Below, piece by piece: positions 43,982 through 55,814 of a stretch of 64,000 nt of DNA. A model generated the notes under the pieces. It saw nothing but the letters and a program-made list of their open reading frames with translations. It did no database searches and was not told the DNA's origin. This stretch comes from Endomychus coccineus (lineage: Eukaryota > Arthropoda > Insecta > Coleoptera > Endomychidae). The stretch lies in contig OY294068.1 in NCBI GenBank assembly GCA_958510875.1, positions 152,990,388 through 153,054,387 on the forward strand, written 5' to 3'. Positions within the stretch are counted from its first letter, which is position 1. Each line of letters opens with the position of its first letter. The position numbers and the translations under genes are program-made.

Positions 43982-45107
43982 TTCAACAGTCGATAGAAAA
44001 TTTGATTCTGAGAAAAAAAGTTCCTATTAACATATATGCATAGACGCTTAATTTTTGAGAATTGAATTTTATAAAAAATTTCTGAATTTAGCTTATGTCT
44101 CAATGAAATTTGGTACCATGGATGCGTGGACAGGTTACTACATTTGCACATAATTTGAGACAGGTATCACTTCCAGTAACGTAAATATAGGTATTTAATA
44201 TCGATTAATTGACCCGAAAAGTATTAACACCCTGTGAAGGCTACTTTTTGGGAACAAATTTCGATGCAGAATTCAAATCGAAACGAATGAGGTCTCTTGA
44301 TATTTCTTTGTACCTGCCACCGTTTCACGACAAATTCAATTTTTGTGATTAATTACCACCTACATGAAAATCGGGTGAAAATTGAAAAATTGGAGCCTTA
44401 ATTCAAAAAGCGTCGTAGTGACAAAAATAAAATAAACTGTATTTCTTAATCTCTACAGTGATTCATTTCAAAGAAAGGCCGAATAAGAAATTTTTATTCC
44501 CAAAAATTTTCAAACCAGATAACTACAATGTACTTTAATTCATAGTAAGCTTTCCAAATAAGAGTTAACAAGACAAATTTTCCAACTTTTGGGTATTAAT
44601 TTCGAAGGAATTATTCAAAATGATTCCCATTTTCTCGAATACATAGTTCGCAACGTCGTACTATAGATCTTCTAACTTCAACGAAAACCTTTTTCCAATT
44701 TTTATCCGATTTTCATGGTGGTGGTAATTGATCACAAAAATTAAATTTGCCATGTAACGGTGCCATATTTGTTAAGATTTAAATTCTGCATCGAAGTTTG
44801 TTCCTAAAGAGTGGTCTTTACAGGGTGACAACACTTTTCGGGTTTATTTATTGTTATTAAATACCTATATCTACGCCACTGGACGTAATACCGGTCACGA
44901 ATTATGTTCAAATGTGGGTACTCTTCTACACAACCAAGTTACCAAATTTTATCTAGACATCTTACTTATCTTCGAAGATAAGAACAAAATTAAGAAATTT
45001 TTTATAAAATTCAACACCCTACCCTGTATCTCAAAAATTAAGCGTCTGTGCATATATGTTAATAGGAACTTTTTTCTCAAAATCAAATTTTCTATCGACT
45101 GTGGAAG
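43982..45107. repeat. 1.1-kb imperfect palindrome (foldback element)
   Basis: The outer arms share CAGTCGATAGAAAATTTG, TTCCTATTAACATATATGCA and TATAAAAAATTTC blocks in inverse order. The inner arms share CACCCTGTxAAGxCxACT, TTCGATGCAGAATT and TTTTTGTGATTAATTACCACC. The centre is near 44540. Frames at 43969-44151 and 44851-45219 mirror each other and reflect the repeat, not genes. The outer-arm sequence also occurs inside the HINE at 4745-4960. Confidence 0.85.
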
Positions 45108-45256
45108 TAGTTTTATGAGTTTAGAGTTGAAAATGGAAAAAAAACTTCGTTTTTTGCGAATATCTCCAGAAACGTTTATCGTACAGAAAACAGCTTCTGT
45201 GAGCATTTTCTACTCGTAGTAAGCTATGTTCTGTGCTATAAAGAAAATTTTTTTTT

Positions 45257-45720
45257 GTCATAATTGGTAAAGATCATGGAGGGGTAGTTGGTGTTCTTCT
45301 CCCCAACTTCTACGCCACTGGTAAAAGTACGGTTTTGAGACAACTATTTGAACCGCCAATGTTTTCTACACAAAAAAAGTATCATGAGCTCTAAAGTTGA
45401 CAGTTTTCGAGGAAAATCAAAGTTTATGTTGAAAAACATGGTCAATTCTTCGAAATAAAATTTATTTTTTACTAATTAAACAAAATTTATTTAAACGTTA
45501 GAACAAGTAACGAAACCAAAAAATTGACCATGTTTTTCAACATCAAAGTTGATTTTCTCGAAAACGGTCAACTTTAGAGCTTATGACCAAGAGTATCTTT
45601 TTTGTGTAGAAAACATTGGCGGTTCGAATGGTTGTCAAAATCGTTTTTATTCCAGTGGCTTAGAAGGTGGGGAGAAAAACACCCACTACCCCTTCAAAAT
45701 CTTCACCAATTATGACTAAA
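45257..45720. repeat. Second palindrome, ~190-bp arms with ~75-bp loop
   Basis: Left arm 45257-45450, right arm 45525-45720. Shared blocks include GTCATAATTGGTxAAGAT, GGCGGTTC/GAACCGCC with GTAGAAAACATTGG, and GACCATGTTTTTCAACAT. It lies ~150 bp from the first palindrome. Its outer part resembles the subterminal HINE block at 4965-5020. Confidence 0.88.
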
Positions 45721-45819
45721 AAACACAGGATAAGGAAGACATGTTAGAGAAAAGTATGTAGTAGGTACCCTGAAACTACTATGGTGCAAGTATTGAAACA
45801 GGATCATAGACGAGGTTTC

Positions 45820-46290
45820 CACCTATACCTGTACATGGTTTGCATCCAGGAGATGAAGAACGCTACATGATACTTTGTAGATGGCATCTGGACTCAAAAT
45901 GAGTTCTTACCTAATTTTCCATCAACCGACATTTCATGTTTTACTCGAAGAGGGATTGTGTATACACAACGAACGTGCGCGGTTACATGAAAACCCACAT
46001 AAAATTCAAGCCACGGAAATTTCAATAGGAGCTTAGTGTTAATGTTTGGATAGGAATTTCTACTCCAGCGACTAAAATCTCAAAACTTTCTAGAACGAAA
46101 CTTCCAATATGTTTGATGAAATACCTTCCAACATGCGACAGGTTTGATTTCAGCTTACACCATTCAATCATCAAACGCTGTCGATCGTGCATCCAGTAAA
46201 TGGTTCACATTTCAAATCTTGGTTGCATTCATTCATTTATGATTTGAATTCAGTTGATATGGCCACCTTCACTTGATCATAGTCAATAAT
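45820..46290 (+). pseudogene. Tc1/mariner-type DDE transposase fragment (N-terminal part of catalytic domain)
   Basis: The plus frame reads PIPVHGLHPGDEERYMILCRW, then (after stops) RDCVYTTNVRGYMKTHIKF and ELSVNVWIGIST. It ends in an IQLIWPPSLDHS relic of the PxxWPPRSPDL block near 46260. Three stops are visible. The first catalytic D is lost in a degraded stretch. Same lineage as 26510 and 28350. Confidence 0.62.
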
Positions 46291-46329
46291 TTGAACTTAA
46301 TAAAATAAATATCAAATGGTTGATTCTAT

Positions 46330-48000
46330 TCAATTTTTGAAAGAAGCTGATAACAGTTTTTTAGGACTTTGGTGTTTCAAATAGCTCATCCGAAGCAGAC
46401 TAGCTACTCAAAATATCTGGATAGTAGAAGCTACGCAAAACTATAGTCATAATTCATTAAACTGCGTATGTTTGACGATTTAGACTAACTTACCTATGTA
46501 CGAGAATTTTTCCCCAAAAGATAAAGTGTGTGTTAAACTTGAAATTTCGAAATAATATTCACGCGATAATGTTGTTGATTTTCTGCGTATCAGTTCGAGA
46601 TTTGGTAGAGATACTTCTTGTTATTAACTATATCCTCAAAGGTATTGTTAACATCGCTCAACAAGCCAGGTTAAAAACTGAGGGGAAGGAGTTACTTTTT
46701 CTTCCCATCGTTGTACCCCAATACACGGTTTCTTCCAATGTTGTGAAGTAAAACTTTACTTAGAATATTTCATTACTTTGATGAAACTTTGCAAAGCGTT
46801 TTTCTCGAGATATTCAGAAAATCCACTCAAACAGATAGGTATACCCGGCGGATTCAGCTACATCATTTAGATTTAAAATAGTTCCGTTAAATAGTCTAAT
46901 TCATAGATTATTGAAAGTCTCTTTGAGCCAGCAAAATTATAATAACGAAGTTGAGAAACTTCAGGAAATTGCGTCGTACAAGGGTTACCAAAATCTTTGA
47001 TCAATAATTTCAAAATAAAAAAGGAAATTGAAACCTAGCCAACTAACCAAATTAGAGCCATTACTTCCAAATACTTCTATAAAATTCAAACGATTCACTC
47101 ATCGTTCTTCAGTTATCACTAAATTCCATGGTTTGTTTCCTAAATTTGCAATGCAACCAGTTTATAGATGTAAGAACAAGCTAAAACACCGTTTAGGCAA
47201 CATCTTTCAGTCAGGGCTATGAACCGGAAAATAAAAAAAGAAAAACATGTAAGTTCGAATCAAAAATTTTTTCTTGCATCAGCTTCAAGAGGTTCTCAGG
47301 ATCATTCATACACCTTAAAACTTCTTGGGAACCCCAACCCCACCCATTGTGGGCGAAAATGGCCCGAAATCTCCAAGTCTTGAATTGTATTCTCTACAAA
47401 AAAAGTTAGTTTGGCATTTCGAGTGCACCTAGGAGTTTTTTTGGGTAGCTAAATACGAATCCGTAGCCAGATTTACTTTCAATTCATCGTAGCCTAAGGA
47501 AATAGACTTCCTATTTTCACCATTTCAAAGCGATCTGCAAATGTTCAAGTCGGCACAACGATCAACACACACACATGCGCATACGCACAGGCACATGTAC
47601 ACATTGAATGATTCTCATTTGAAAAAATACAATTTTAGGCCTTAACTCGAAATTTCACCTTTTTTCCGAATGTTCTCGACGCCACTGGATTATACAGAAA
47701 AATGTGCTCCAAGAAAATAGTTTTTTACTAACCTCACAAGCGTGTAAAGGTCGAAAAATCGAATTTTCGTTCATAATTCCGAAACAAAAGACGATATAAA
47801 ATTTTTGTTTCCGTCAGTGAATTTGTCTCAAAAAAATGGATACTAAGTGTGACTTCCATATTTTTTGTATCCCCTATATTCACCGAGTAACCCTATACAA
47901 ACATCGAAATTTGCCCTACATGTGCATTAAAAATTTAGTGTACTGATATAATAAGGGAATTGCTATTACAAAAACGAGTTATATCTTTTATACATCATGA
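46330..48000. other. No recognised gene; short CA/CACACG simple sequence near 47565
   Basis: A few short frames are unassigned. An (AC)n-like stretch lies at ~47565-47605. A block at ~47800-47920 resembles 30680-30780 (TTCCGTCAGTGAATTTGTC region). Confidence 0.4.
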
Positions 48001-48009
48001 GAGATTTTT

Positions 48010-48960
48010 TTATCGACTACACGAGAGGTAAATCTATTATATCCGAAGAACATCGTGTGAGCCAGCAATGTAATATGGGGAGAGGAGATAGGCATTCGTG
48101 TTTTTCTTGAAGGTACGGAGGTTATAGTAGATATAGAGAAATACCTCACTAGGTAAAGAGTTCCACAACATTCCTGTTCGATGAAAAAATGAAGTCCGGT
48201 AGGAAGAAGTTTGGCAGATTTCGAGTTTGAGAGTAATGACTAATTTGAGGTAGTCTAGTCCGCCTATATGGATTCTCTCGTGGTGGAACAACAAACGAGA
48301 TTTCTAATGACACCGACCATGGAAATATCAATAGTTAAGGGAGAGATCTCCTACATTTCCACGATGTTCTAGAGAGGCCAATGGACTCGTAAGTGTGAGA
48401 TCATCAATCATACGAATGTTCTAGATAGAATCCGGGCTTCAGCGTATGGATAGGTCAAATCTGTGCTTTGTAGATTATGAGGAGCTGCCGTGATGTGAAT
48501 TAGCTTTTGGCACAGAATAGAAAACCAATTTTTTGTGAAACGGTTTCAACGATGGACCTCACATAATCGTTCCATGAGAGGATGCTGTTGGTGGTGATTA
48601 CGAGCATTGTTTTGGGAAACTCCATATGAATAGTTGTACCTGACATCATCATATTAGAGAACTATGCTAGATTATCCGATCCCCATTTCACAATTCTTGC
48701 CAGATCTCCATTAATTGCGTCAACCTATACCTGTCTCGCTTTTTTTGGTTTCAATGGATGGTATGGGGGCTCTTCAAATGAGAAAACTGTATGAAGTGTA
48801 CCATCATTTGCAAAGCTGTGGACGGGACAAGTGGGCCATTCCAGCAGATCGTTTATACGGAGCAAAAACAAAGTTGGTCCAAGACAGATCCCTGTAGAAG
48901 ACCAGCGTTGATAGCTATTGTACCGAAGGATATTCCGTCAGATCACATGTTACATTTGCA
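48010..48960 (-). pseudogene. Non-LTR retrotransposon ORF2, RT palm to C-terminus
   Basis: Same family and same part as 34430-35465. A degraded catalytic region lies near 48800-48880. LDxLKLVITLKLE is followed by SFFHRTGMLWNSLPSEVFLY and YNLRTFKKNTNAYLLSP, at 48260-48060. Several frameshifts. The C-terminal WNSLPSEVF block is the best preserved of the three copies. No 5' half. Confidence 0.78.
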
Positions 48961-48969
48961 TGTTTTTAG

Positions 48970-49430
48970 AAACATGAAATTGTTCGAGACAGTATTCCGG
49001 TAGTTATTATCTTTACCATCGAATTTCGACAGGGTAGTATAAACTTACACAAACTTCGTGCTACATAATTATTGTAGCAGATTGTCTAAATTAATGTCAA
49101 TAACTCATTTCCATTCATTTGCGTACTGGATACAAACTTTACTTAGCTCCGCAACTTTGGAGATTAATATGTAAAGCCTTTGAAATTGAAGCAAATATTT
49201 GAAAATCGGATTGAATTACCAATTATTGTTTAGATACGATGAACTAAATATTTGAGCGAAATTTGTCCGTTCCATTGAGTCATGTCTAATTGGAATGGAA
49301 GCTTGTTATTGAAAGATGTCAATGATACTACTGCCGACAGGTATATTGGAAATTCCGGCTTAAACGGTGAAACATGGAAAAGTGACATCGCATACGACGG
49401 CAAGGTGGAAAGTCCATGGAAAATTAAACA
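48970..49430. other. No recognised feature
   Basis: AT-rich spacer between two relics. I see no frame or repeat worth naming. Confidence 0.4.
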
Positions 49431-49439
49431 AGAAATGAT

Positions 49440-50310
49440 TTAATTGGTCAAATCTTATTTTATTCCTCAAAATAATCTAATTGTAGTCCGATACACTTCG
49501 TCCAATTTTCTTCAAATTATTCGATCCCTTCCAAATAATACGATTTCGGCAATCCTTCTCATAAGCGTTTGTTTCAGCGATGCCTTATCTTTGGAGCCAA
49601 ATCTCTTCTGACCGAGCCATTTCTTCAAGTTTGGATATAGATAAAAAATGCGGCGGGCCAAATCTGGAGAATATTGGGGCTGACGAACCAATTAGTATCG
49701 CAATTCATACAATTCTGCCATTTCGAATGCGGCCCTGTGCGCCGATGTGTCTTGGCGAAAAACCACATTTTTTTGCCTTTCGCTCCAAATCGAAATAGAT
49801 CCAACACCTCTGCATAATAAACGGCGGTGATCGTTTTACCCTAATCAAAGTAATCGATATGGGCGATACCGTGAGCATCCCAAAAAAACTGTCGCCAGGA
49901 CTTTGTTGGCCGATCAAACACACTTTGGCCTTTTTGGGCGCCAATTCACGACGACGAGTTCACTGTTTCGATTGTTCTTTGGTCTCTGGTGGGTTGTGAT
50001 GAGTCCATGTTTCGTCCACGGTTAGGAAACGGCGCGAAAAGTCCTTTTCATCGCGCTTGAACATCGCCGAAAACTCCTTTGAAGTTGTAATACGGTCGCG
50101 CTTGTTAACAGAAAACAAATACAATTCTGTACCAGTTAAATATGGTACATTCCAAATGTCATATAGGATCTTCGATTGTGGCGCCATCAGTTTTAATTTT
50201 CAGGAACTTTTTACCTTGCCCTTGTACGTCTTGGTCTGATCCATCATATAAACACCTAGAACTTCTGTCAGTTGTTCGATACTAACCTCGGTAATTTAAA
50301 GCGTAACGAT
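49440..50310 (-). pseudogene. mariner transposase (DD34D type), decayed
   Basis: Minus strand. A relic of the linker (QTKTYKGKVK) precedes EFSAMFKRDEKDFSRRFLTV-DETWTHHNPPETKEQSKQ (first catalytic D) and ELAPKKAKV. After frameshifts, VVFRQDTSAHRA holds the second D. QYSPDLARRIFYLYPNLKKW follows, where the third aspartate (normally S-D-Y) is replaced by R-I-F. The C-terminal end degrades near 49450. Terminal repeats were not identified. Confidence 0.82.
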
Positions 50311-50319
50311 ATGGTGTCG

Positions 50320-50800
50320 GGCCGTTTTTGAGTTTTTTTCTGGATTGGTGGAATTATACCTGTTGTTTTTATGTGAAACTCATATCACTTATATCATTGC
50401 GAAGATGAGCATGACTGCAACATAATTTTTGGGTTGAGGACTTTGAACATCATTGAATGTGGTGTAATTCATCTCAATGAAGTGATAATTTGTACAAATT
50501 AATACTTCCAGTATAGTTATCAGTATAAAGCGTTCCAAGATAAAATCTTGCACGAATTGAAATTTCTCAAATCAGAAATATTAAATGTGTGTGATTGATT
50601 ATCATTCAGCTGAGAGAGGATATTAAGTAATGTTGAAACTGTATTGGAGTGGATAACAAATTTGTACTAGACTAGGTACAAATCATGGGCTGTATGACCA
50701 AGTATGCTGTGTTCTACAATATAAGAAGATCCAAAATGGAATATTACATATATTTCCTTTTTTTGAAATGTTCAAGTAGTTATCTAACATATTAAGAAAC
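50320..50800. other. No recognised feature
   Basis: AT-rich spacer before the next PLE. No supported frame. Confidence 0.4.
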
Positions 50801-51211
50801 ATAGCTTACAAAAATAACTTTTATATCAAAGATTCTTGAGTTTTCAAAGAACTCATTGACAAAATTACGATACCAAAAAAACTACATTTCAGTATCATTA
50901 GATGTCATATCTTTATATACAAATATCCCTATAGAATACAAATAATTCAAAATAAATGGGATGCAATAAAGCTTTACACAAATTTACCTTTGAATGAATT
51001 CTTAACAGCTATCGAATATACATTCACAGCTAATTTTTTACAATATAAAGACGATTGTTAGAAACAATCAGATGGTTGTACAATGCGCTCTCTAATATCA
51101 AGTATCTTACCCCAGATAGTAATGGAATTCCTTGAAGAAAAAGTAATACCCTAACTGAATTAAAATGTAGCCTTCTTCAAACGATATGCTGATGATTCTA
51201 TCGCTGCCATC

Positions 51212-52757
51212 CAGTGGCGGCTCCTCGAAAAGGGCTAAGGAGGCTCAGCCTCCTCACCAATTTATCTTAATGATCATTCTCCATTTTATTTCCTGTTTCT
51301 CTGATAATTCTTCAAATTTTACAATTAATTCCCCGTTCTCAGTAGTTATTTTTTATCTGGCAACAGTGGCCAGAGGCTAGATTCTCTATATATCTCAAAC
51401 GCTAAATACGTGTGGTCAACACAGTTGCCGTTTTTCCAACCAGTTCAATTCACAAATGGGGTAAAACAGCGAATATGGCAACAGCCTATGGAGGCTAGCT
51501 TCTCGTACGCTCCCGGCGCAACGAGGTATAGACCTCGTTGCCCGGCGGTCGTATAAAATACGATTACTTGCCGCGGCTGCAAACTTCGACACGTGCTCTG
51601 GCAGTTGTTTTTGTTTCGTGAAGTGTAAGGTTAAGTTATAATTTATCTGTTCGGTCGTTCGGTGAGTTATTAACAAAGAGTTCTTTGGTTATTAGACGTT
51701 AAACTGAGTAGTGATTTAGTTGCTGATAAGATAAGTGATGACAGGTATGTTTCAAAATCGATGATTTGATACTGATAATTGTAAAAAATATTTAAGGTTA
51801 ACGGGATCTGAGGTACACAATAAATTATATTGCTGGTATTGCTTGCTATTTACATCTGATACAACTTCATGTTGGGGGCACTTGGGTTATGATGATTTGA
51901 AAAATTCAGCTCGTGGTATAGACAGACATGAAAAATTGCAGGAACATATTACATAGAGTATTAAGTTTAAATTAACGGGTAAACAGAATATTGTTAAAGG
52001 AGGAAAACATATAATTTGGTAGACAAGAAACTACATTATAAACAACTTTTTTTATGAAATTTTAGATACTATTAAAGGTCAAATTGAGATTCGATTTTCC
52101 GATTTACATGAATTGAAGTTTTTTGTATAACTTAGTTCTAAAATATAAATTTTTTGATAAAATAACACTGCACAATTATTTATGCGTTATATACTCGGAT
52201 AAAGATATTTTAGGCCAGTACGACATTCACGCCGATATGATGAAATATATGATAGACAATGATTTGCAACAAGTTTTACCTCAGTTTTATAAACTACTCT
52301 CAAACGAAATAAAACTTACATGCGAAATACAATGGGCCAAAATCGTTTATACAATGTTAGTTTGATATCTATTGGAAAAGATTTAGTAAAACACAAAACG
52401 ATAAATTTTTTGATAATATTATTGATCATTTTTCGCAAACTAAAGACCGTAGAATTCCGTTAATATATAAAAAAAGTTAATAAAATTAATAAAAAAAAAC
52501 AAAATATGAAAAATTCTAAAAAAAAGAAAAAATATTTGAAATCCAAAAAAATAAAAGACAAAAAACGAACAAAAAAATGTTTTGCCAAGAGAAACTCTAT
52601 ACCTCCACGTTGGTTCTTGCTGGGTAACAATTGATTTTGTCACTGAAGTAGCTGGTACGGTCGCTGTGCAAAGATTAAAAGGCTGTGAATAGAGTATATT
52701 TTTACAAAAATGTTTTATGTCCAGCCTCATCTCTCAAAAATTCACGAGCCACCACTG
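51212..52757 (+). mobile_element. hAT element, deletion derivative, 8-bp target duplication
   Basis: Terminal inverted repeats CAGTGGCGGCTCCTCG and (inverted) CGAGCCACCACTG. CTGCCATC is duplicated at 51204-51211 and 52758-52765. The left end contains GGAGGCTCAGCCTCC, a small palindrome. Same family and termini as 58924-60857 but shorter, with two internal deletions in the transposase. Confidence 0.93.
51790..52640 (+). pseudogene. hAT transposase remnants: TTF-type zinc finger and C-terminus
   Basis: LTGSEVHNKLYCWYCLLFTS and CWGHLGYDDLKNSARGIDRH (51790-51950) is a TTF-type zinc-finger N-terminus. Most of the transposase core is deleted. The frame resumes near 52020, then DKITLHNYLCVIYSDKDILG and HADMMKYMIDNDLQQVLPQF (52150-52290). 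A 58-bp deletion at a CTACT microhomology (~52300) removes the VERSFS motif and shifts frame. A lysine-rich tail ends near 52620. Confidence 0.85.
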
Positions 52758-53099
52758 CTGCCATCCCAATAGATAAATGTGATGAATTTTTGAGTTTTTC
52801 CAATTCTTTCCACCGTAAGTCACAATTCACAAATGAAACTGAAAATAATAATGAAATAATTTTTTCAGATTCAACTCTACTACGAAAACCAAATGATAAC
52901 AAAGTTCTAACTGAACGGTATACCAAACCTACTTGGTCAGGAAGATATATCAATTTCAATTCTAATAAACCTAAAAAATATAGAAAGGATGTTATTATAA
53001 ATCTGATAGATGGAGCTATTGAGCTAACCAACTATAACTGTCAACTATATCTATCTAATTACAGTTCAATTAATTAATTCATGATATTTAAACAAAACT

Positions 53100-54790
53100 A
53101 AATTCACAAAATATAACAAAATTCACAACACTCTAAGTGAGTACACACGCGTTCTGTGTAGTGAGAAAAAAAGAAAAGCATAACATGAATACTTAGACAA
53201 TGAAGAGTCGAAAATAGGAAGAAAGAGAGGAACAGCATAAATAATGTAAATGATGGAGGGTGAATAGGTAAAAAGTAAAACTTATTACAATAGGCAGTAA
53301 TTGTGTGAATCAAAATGTGCAGTTATCATGGCTGTAAGTTGGTGAATATTAATAAATGTACTATTTTTATGTTTCAATAATTCTCAAGATGTCCCTGTCA
53401 TTACTATAAATATAAAGTTTAATGGCTGAAATGAATTTCTTGAGGTTAGCACATTTTCGAATGGCGAGAGGTAATAGATTATAGGCTTTAGGTTGAATAA
53501 ATGTTACAAGACGGTGACTAATGTTCTTGTTGTTAAGTGGTGTAACAAGTAGCTGGTTCAATGTGCCGCGTATATTGTAACCATGATTTTTTTTTTGACA
53601 ATGACTATTCTTATAGGCAGATATAAAAATTGTTAGAAAATATGAAGACCGAATATTAAATGTATCCGGAGAATACAACGCATTTGTCGAGAATCGTTTT
53701 TTTCCTCTAAAGATGATTTTTAATATAAAATTCTAGATCACTCTGAGATTTTGTAATGAGTTCTCATACAAACCCTCCCACACTAGTATTCCATAGCGTA
53801 GGATTGACTCCACAAGTGATTGGTATATTATAAGTAACAGTTTAATCGACAGTATTTCTCTCAGTATATGGAATTTGTAAATCAGCTTTCTGAGTTTTGT
53901 TGTTGAGTAGTTGATGTGAGTTTCTCACCTGAGATTCCCTAATTATTTGATCTACCTAAGTATTTGATTTGGTTAACTTCTGTGATGATTTCATTTAGAA
54001 TAGTGATGTTAATATTCTGGAACTCTGGTATGTTTGCATTATCGGCAGAAAAAGCTATATAGTCTGTTTTTTCAACATTCAGAGATAGCTAGAAAATATT
54101 TAGCCAATTCGTTATTGTGTTAAGTTCTCTTTGGACATGTAATTTAACTTGTGACCAAGAATCACCCTCGAATAAGATCACAGTGACCTCAGCATAGGGA
54201 ACAATTCTAGCATTTGATAGTGAAAGCATTGAATTGATGTAGAGCAGAAAGAGTACTGGTCTCAGTACCGTTCCTTGATGTACTACTATCTTGACGATAG
54301 TCGGAATACTTAGCGAGTCATGGATTTTAACTTGTTGTTCATTATAGTGTACATGGCATCACTTGTTGATTCACCAGTTTGAATTGATACTCATTCAAGA
54401 TCTGATTAGCTTTGAGAAATTCCATTAAGTGATGTTTGAGGCATTTTTCAAAAATTTTATCGAAGTTGTTTAATACACTTATCGGTCTGTAATTATTTAT
54501 TTTTGTTTTGTCACCTGCTTTGAATATAGGAGTTATTATTGATTGCTTGTACTGATACTGGACCACTCCTGTTGAGAAGATGAGATTGAAAATGTGTACA
54601 AGAGGGACTATGTGAATGTGAATATTCTTGATAGTTTCAGTGGTAATATTGTCTATGCTGGGCGAACAATTGTTTTTTAGTGAAGATATTTGTTGTATCA
54701 ATTCAGTATTAGTTACGGGAGTAAAGAACATGAAATTTCGATTTGGAGTAAGTGGTGGCAGTATAAATTACTGAGTAGGGAAATTTTTTC
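53100..54790 (-). pseudogene. Non-LTR retrotransposon ORF2 (CR1/Jockey-like)
   Basis: Minus strand. FFTPVTNTELIQQISSLKNN and CSPSIDNITTETIKNI begin RT (54731). IITPIFKAGDKTKINNYRPI-SVLNNFDKIFEKCLK follows, then QILNEYQFK. VHQGTVLRPVLFLLYINSML and YAEVTVILFEGDSW (~54240-54140) represent motif B and the catalytic box, where YADD has become YAEV. The thumb and C-terminus are at 53678-53367 (HGYNIRGTLNQLLVTPLNNK; KAYNLLPLAIRKCANLKKFI). Catalytically dead. The 5' endonuclease is missing. Confidence 0.85.
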
Positions 54791-54899
54791 AGCATATCGA
54801 TATCGATATTGGTAAAACATTTGACACAATAGTTTGCCATTTCATTATCATCATCAAAATCTTCGCCCTGTTCGTCAACAACGTGGAATTTGTTGAATA

Positions 54900-55022
54900 A
54901 TTTATTATTTTTCCATTGGTTGCCTCACTCATGATACGGTAAATTTACTTCATATCATATTCTAAGGAATGGTTATCCCATTGATTCAGTCCATTCCATA
55001 ACCAATGACAAAATTCATAAAT

Positions 55023-55054
<32 letters not shown>

Positions 55055-55310
55055 TCTTACAATGATCAACAGGTATAAACCCAATTAACGATCAGGACAA
55101 TGCATAAGACAATATATAAAGTAAACAATTATTATCTAAACTAAATCTAAATAAAAACTATACTCTAGTCCGAGAGGAGACAAAATCAAAAAGAAGAAGA
55201 AAGAATAGCCAAAAATATTTAACATAGCAATGAACAAAGAGAAAAATTAAAGAAAGAGTGAAAATTGTATAACTCATCTAGTAAAATCAATACCAGTAAT
55301 GAGAAATCAA
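54900..55310 (-). repeat. 3' UTR and (AAAT)n tail of a non-LTR element
   Basis: On the minus strand GATCATTGTAAGATTAAAT runs into (AAAT)n at 55017-55052, the usual 3' tail of insect non-LTR elements. The preceding ~250 bp (55060-55310) are probably its 3' UTR. No coding part of that element remains in the window. 54800-55010 is unassigned. Confidence 0.5.
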
Positions 55311-55394
55311 AAGATTAACATTACATATCAGTAACATATGTTAATGGTATTCCTGGAAAATATATAATGTAGTAAAGCCTTATGACCTACATAT

Positions 55395-55810
55395 ATGTGA
55401 TAAAAGTTATTTGAACCAGAAAAGTCTTTTTACTAAATTAAAAAGGGACGTACCTTCCGAAAAGATAACCCATTCTATTTATTCCATCCCTTGTAAGGAT
55501 TGTGAAAAGGTATATATCGGCCAATCTCACGAAAACCTCGATAAAACATTTATAATAAATATAACAAAAAATTCATTCACTGCACTTAGTAAACATGTTT
55601 AAGACACAAACCATTCATTTGACTACAACAATACAAAAATTATAATATTGAAAAGAATAATAAAAAACGTTTTATATTAGAAAGTATCCAAATTGAAAGG
55701 AACAATTGTGTTAATGACAAAATAGATTCCAGTCTTTCAACACTGTATAATAATCTCATTCAAACATAACCAAATTCAGTCATTTTGAAGTTGTCTATTA
55801 AATTCAAACT
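55395..55810 (+). pseudogene. PLE GIY-YIG endonuclease region
   Basis: QKSLFTKLKRDVPSEKITHS then IYSIPCKDCEKVYIGQS, the entry and YIG part of the GIY-YIG domain with its CxxC, then SFTALSKHV, a stop, and TNHSFDYNNTKI. It ends ESIQIERNNCVNDKIDSSLS-TLYNNLIQ, the classical PLE C-terminus. The conserved Arg/Glu region between YIGQS and TALSKH is shortened. One stop and one frame change. It may be the end of the PLE that begins at 50810, separated by a non-LTR insertion. Confidence 0.82.
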
Positions 55811-55814
55811 AAAA

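Larger units (their letters stand above)
50810..53080 (+). pseudogene. Penelope-like reverse transcriptase, split by a hAT insertion
   Basis: The first part (50810-51211) has LHFSVSLDVISLYTNIPIEY (motif A, D kept). After a frame change it reads WDAIKLYTNLPLNEFLTAIE, then CTMRSLISSILPQIVMEFLE (motif B). The catalytic box FFKRYADDSIAAI ends at the insertion. The second part (52758-53077) resumes with IPIDKCDEFLSFSNSFHRKS, TLLRKPNDNKVLTERYTKPT, WSGRYINFNSNKPKKYRKDV and a DGAIEL block. Excising the hAT and one target duplication joins the parts. It loses similarity after ~53080. A GIY-YIG piece of similar orientation lies at 55395. Confidence 0.88.

Noticed and set aside
44851..45219. 122-codon frame and its minus-strand mirror as genes
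   Set aside because: Both lie in palindrome arms repeated in the HINE interior; no protein motif.
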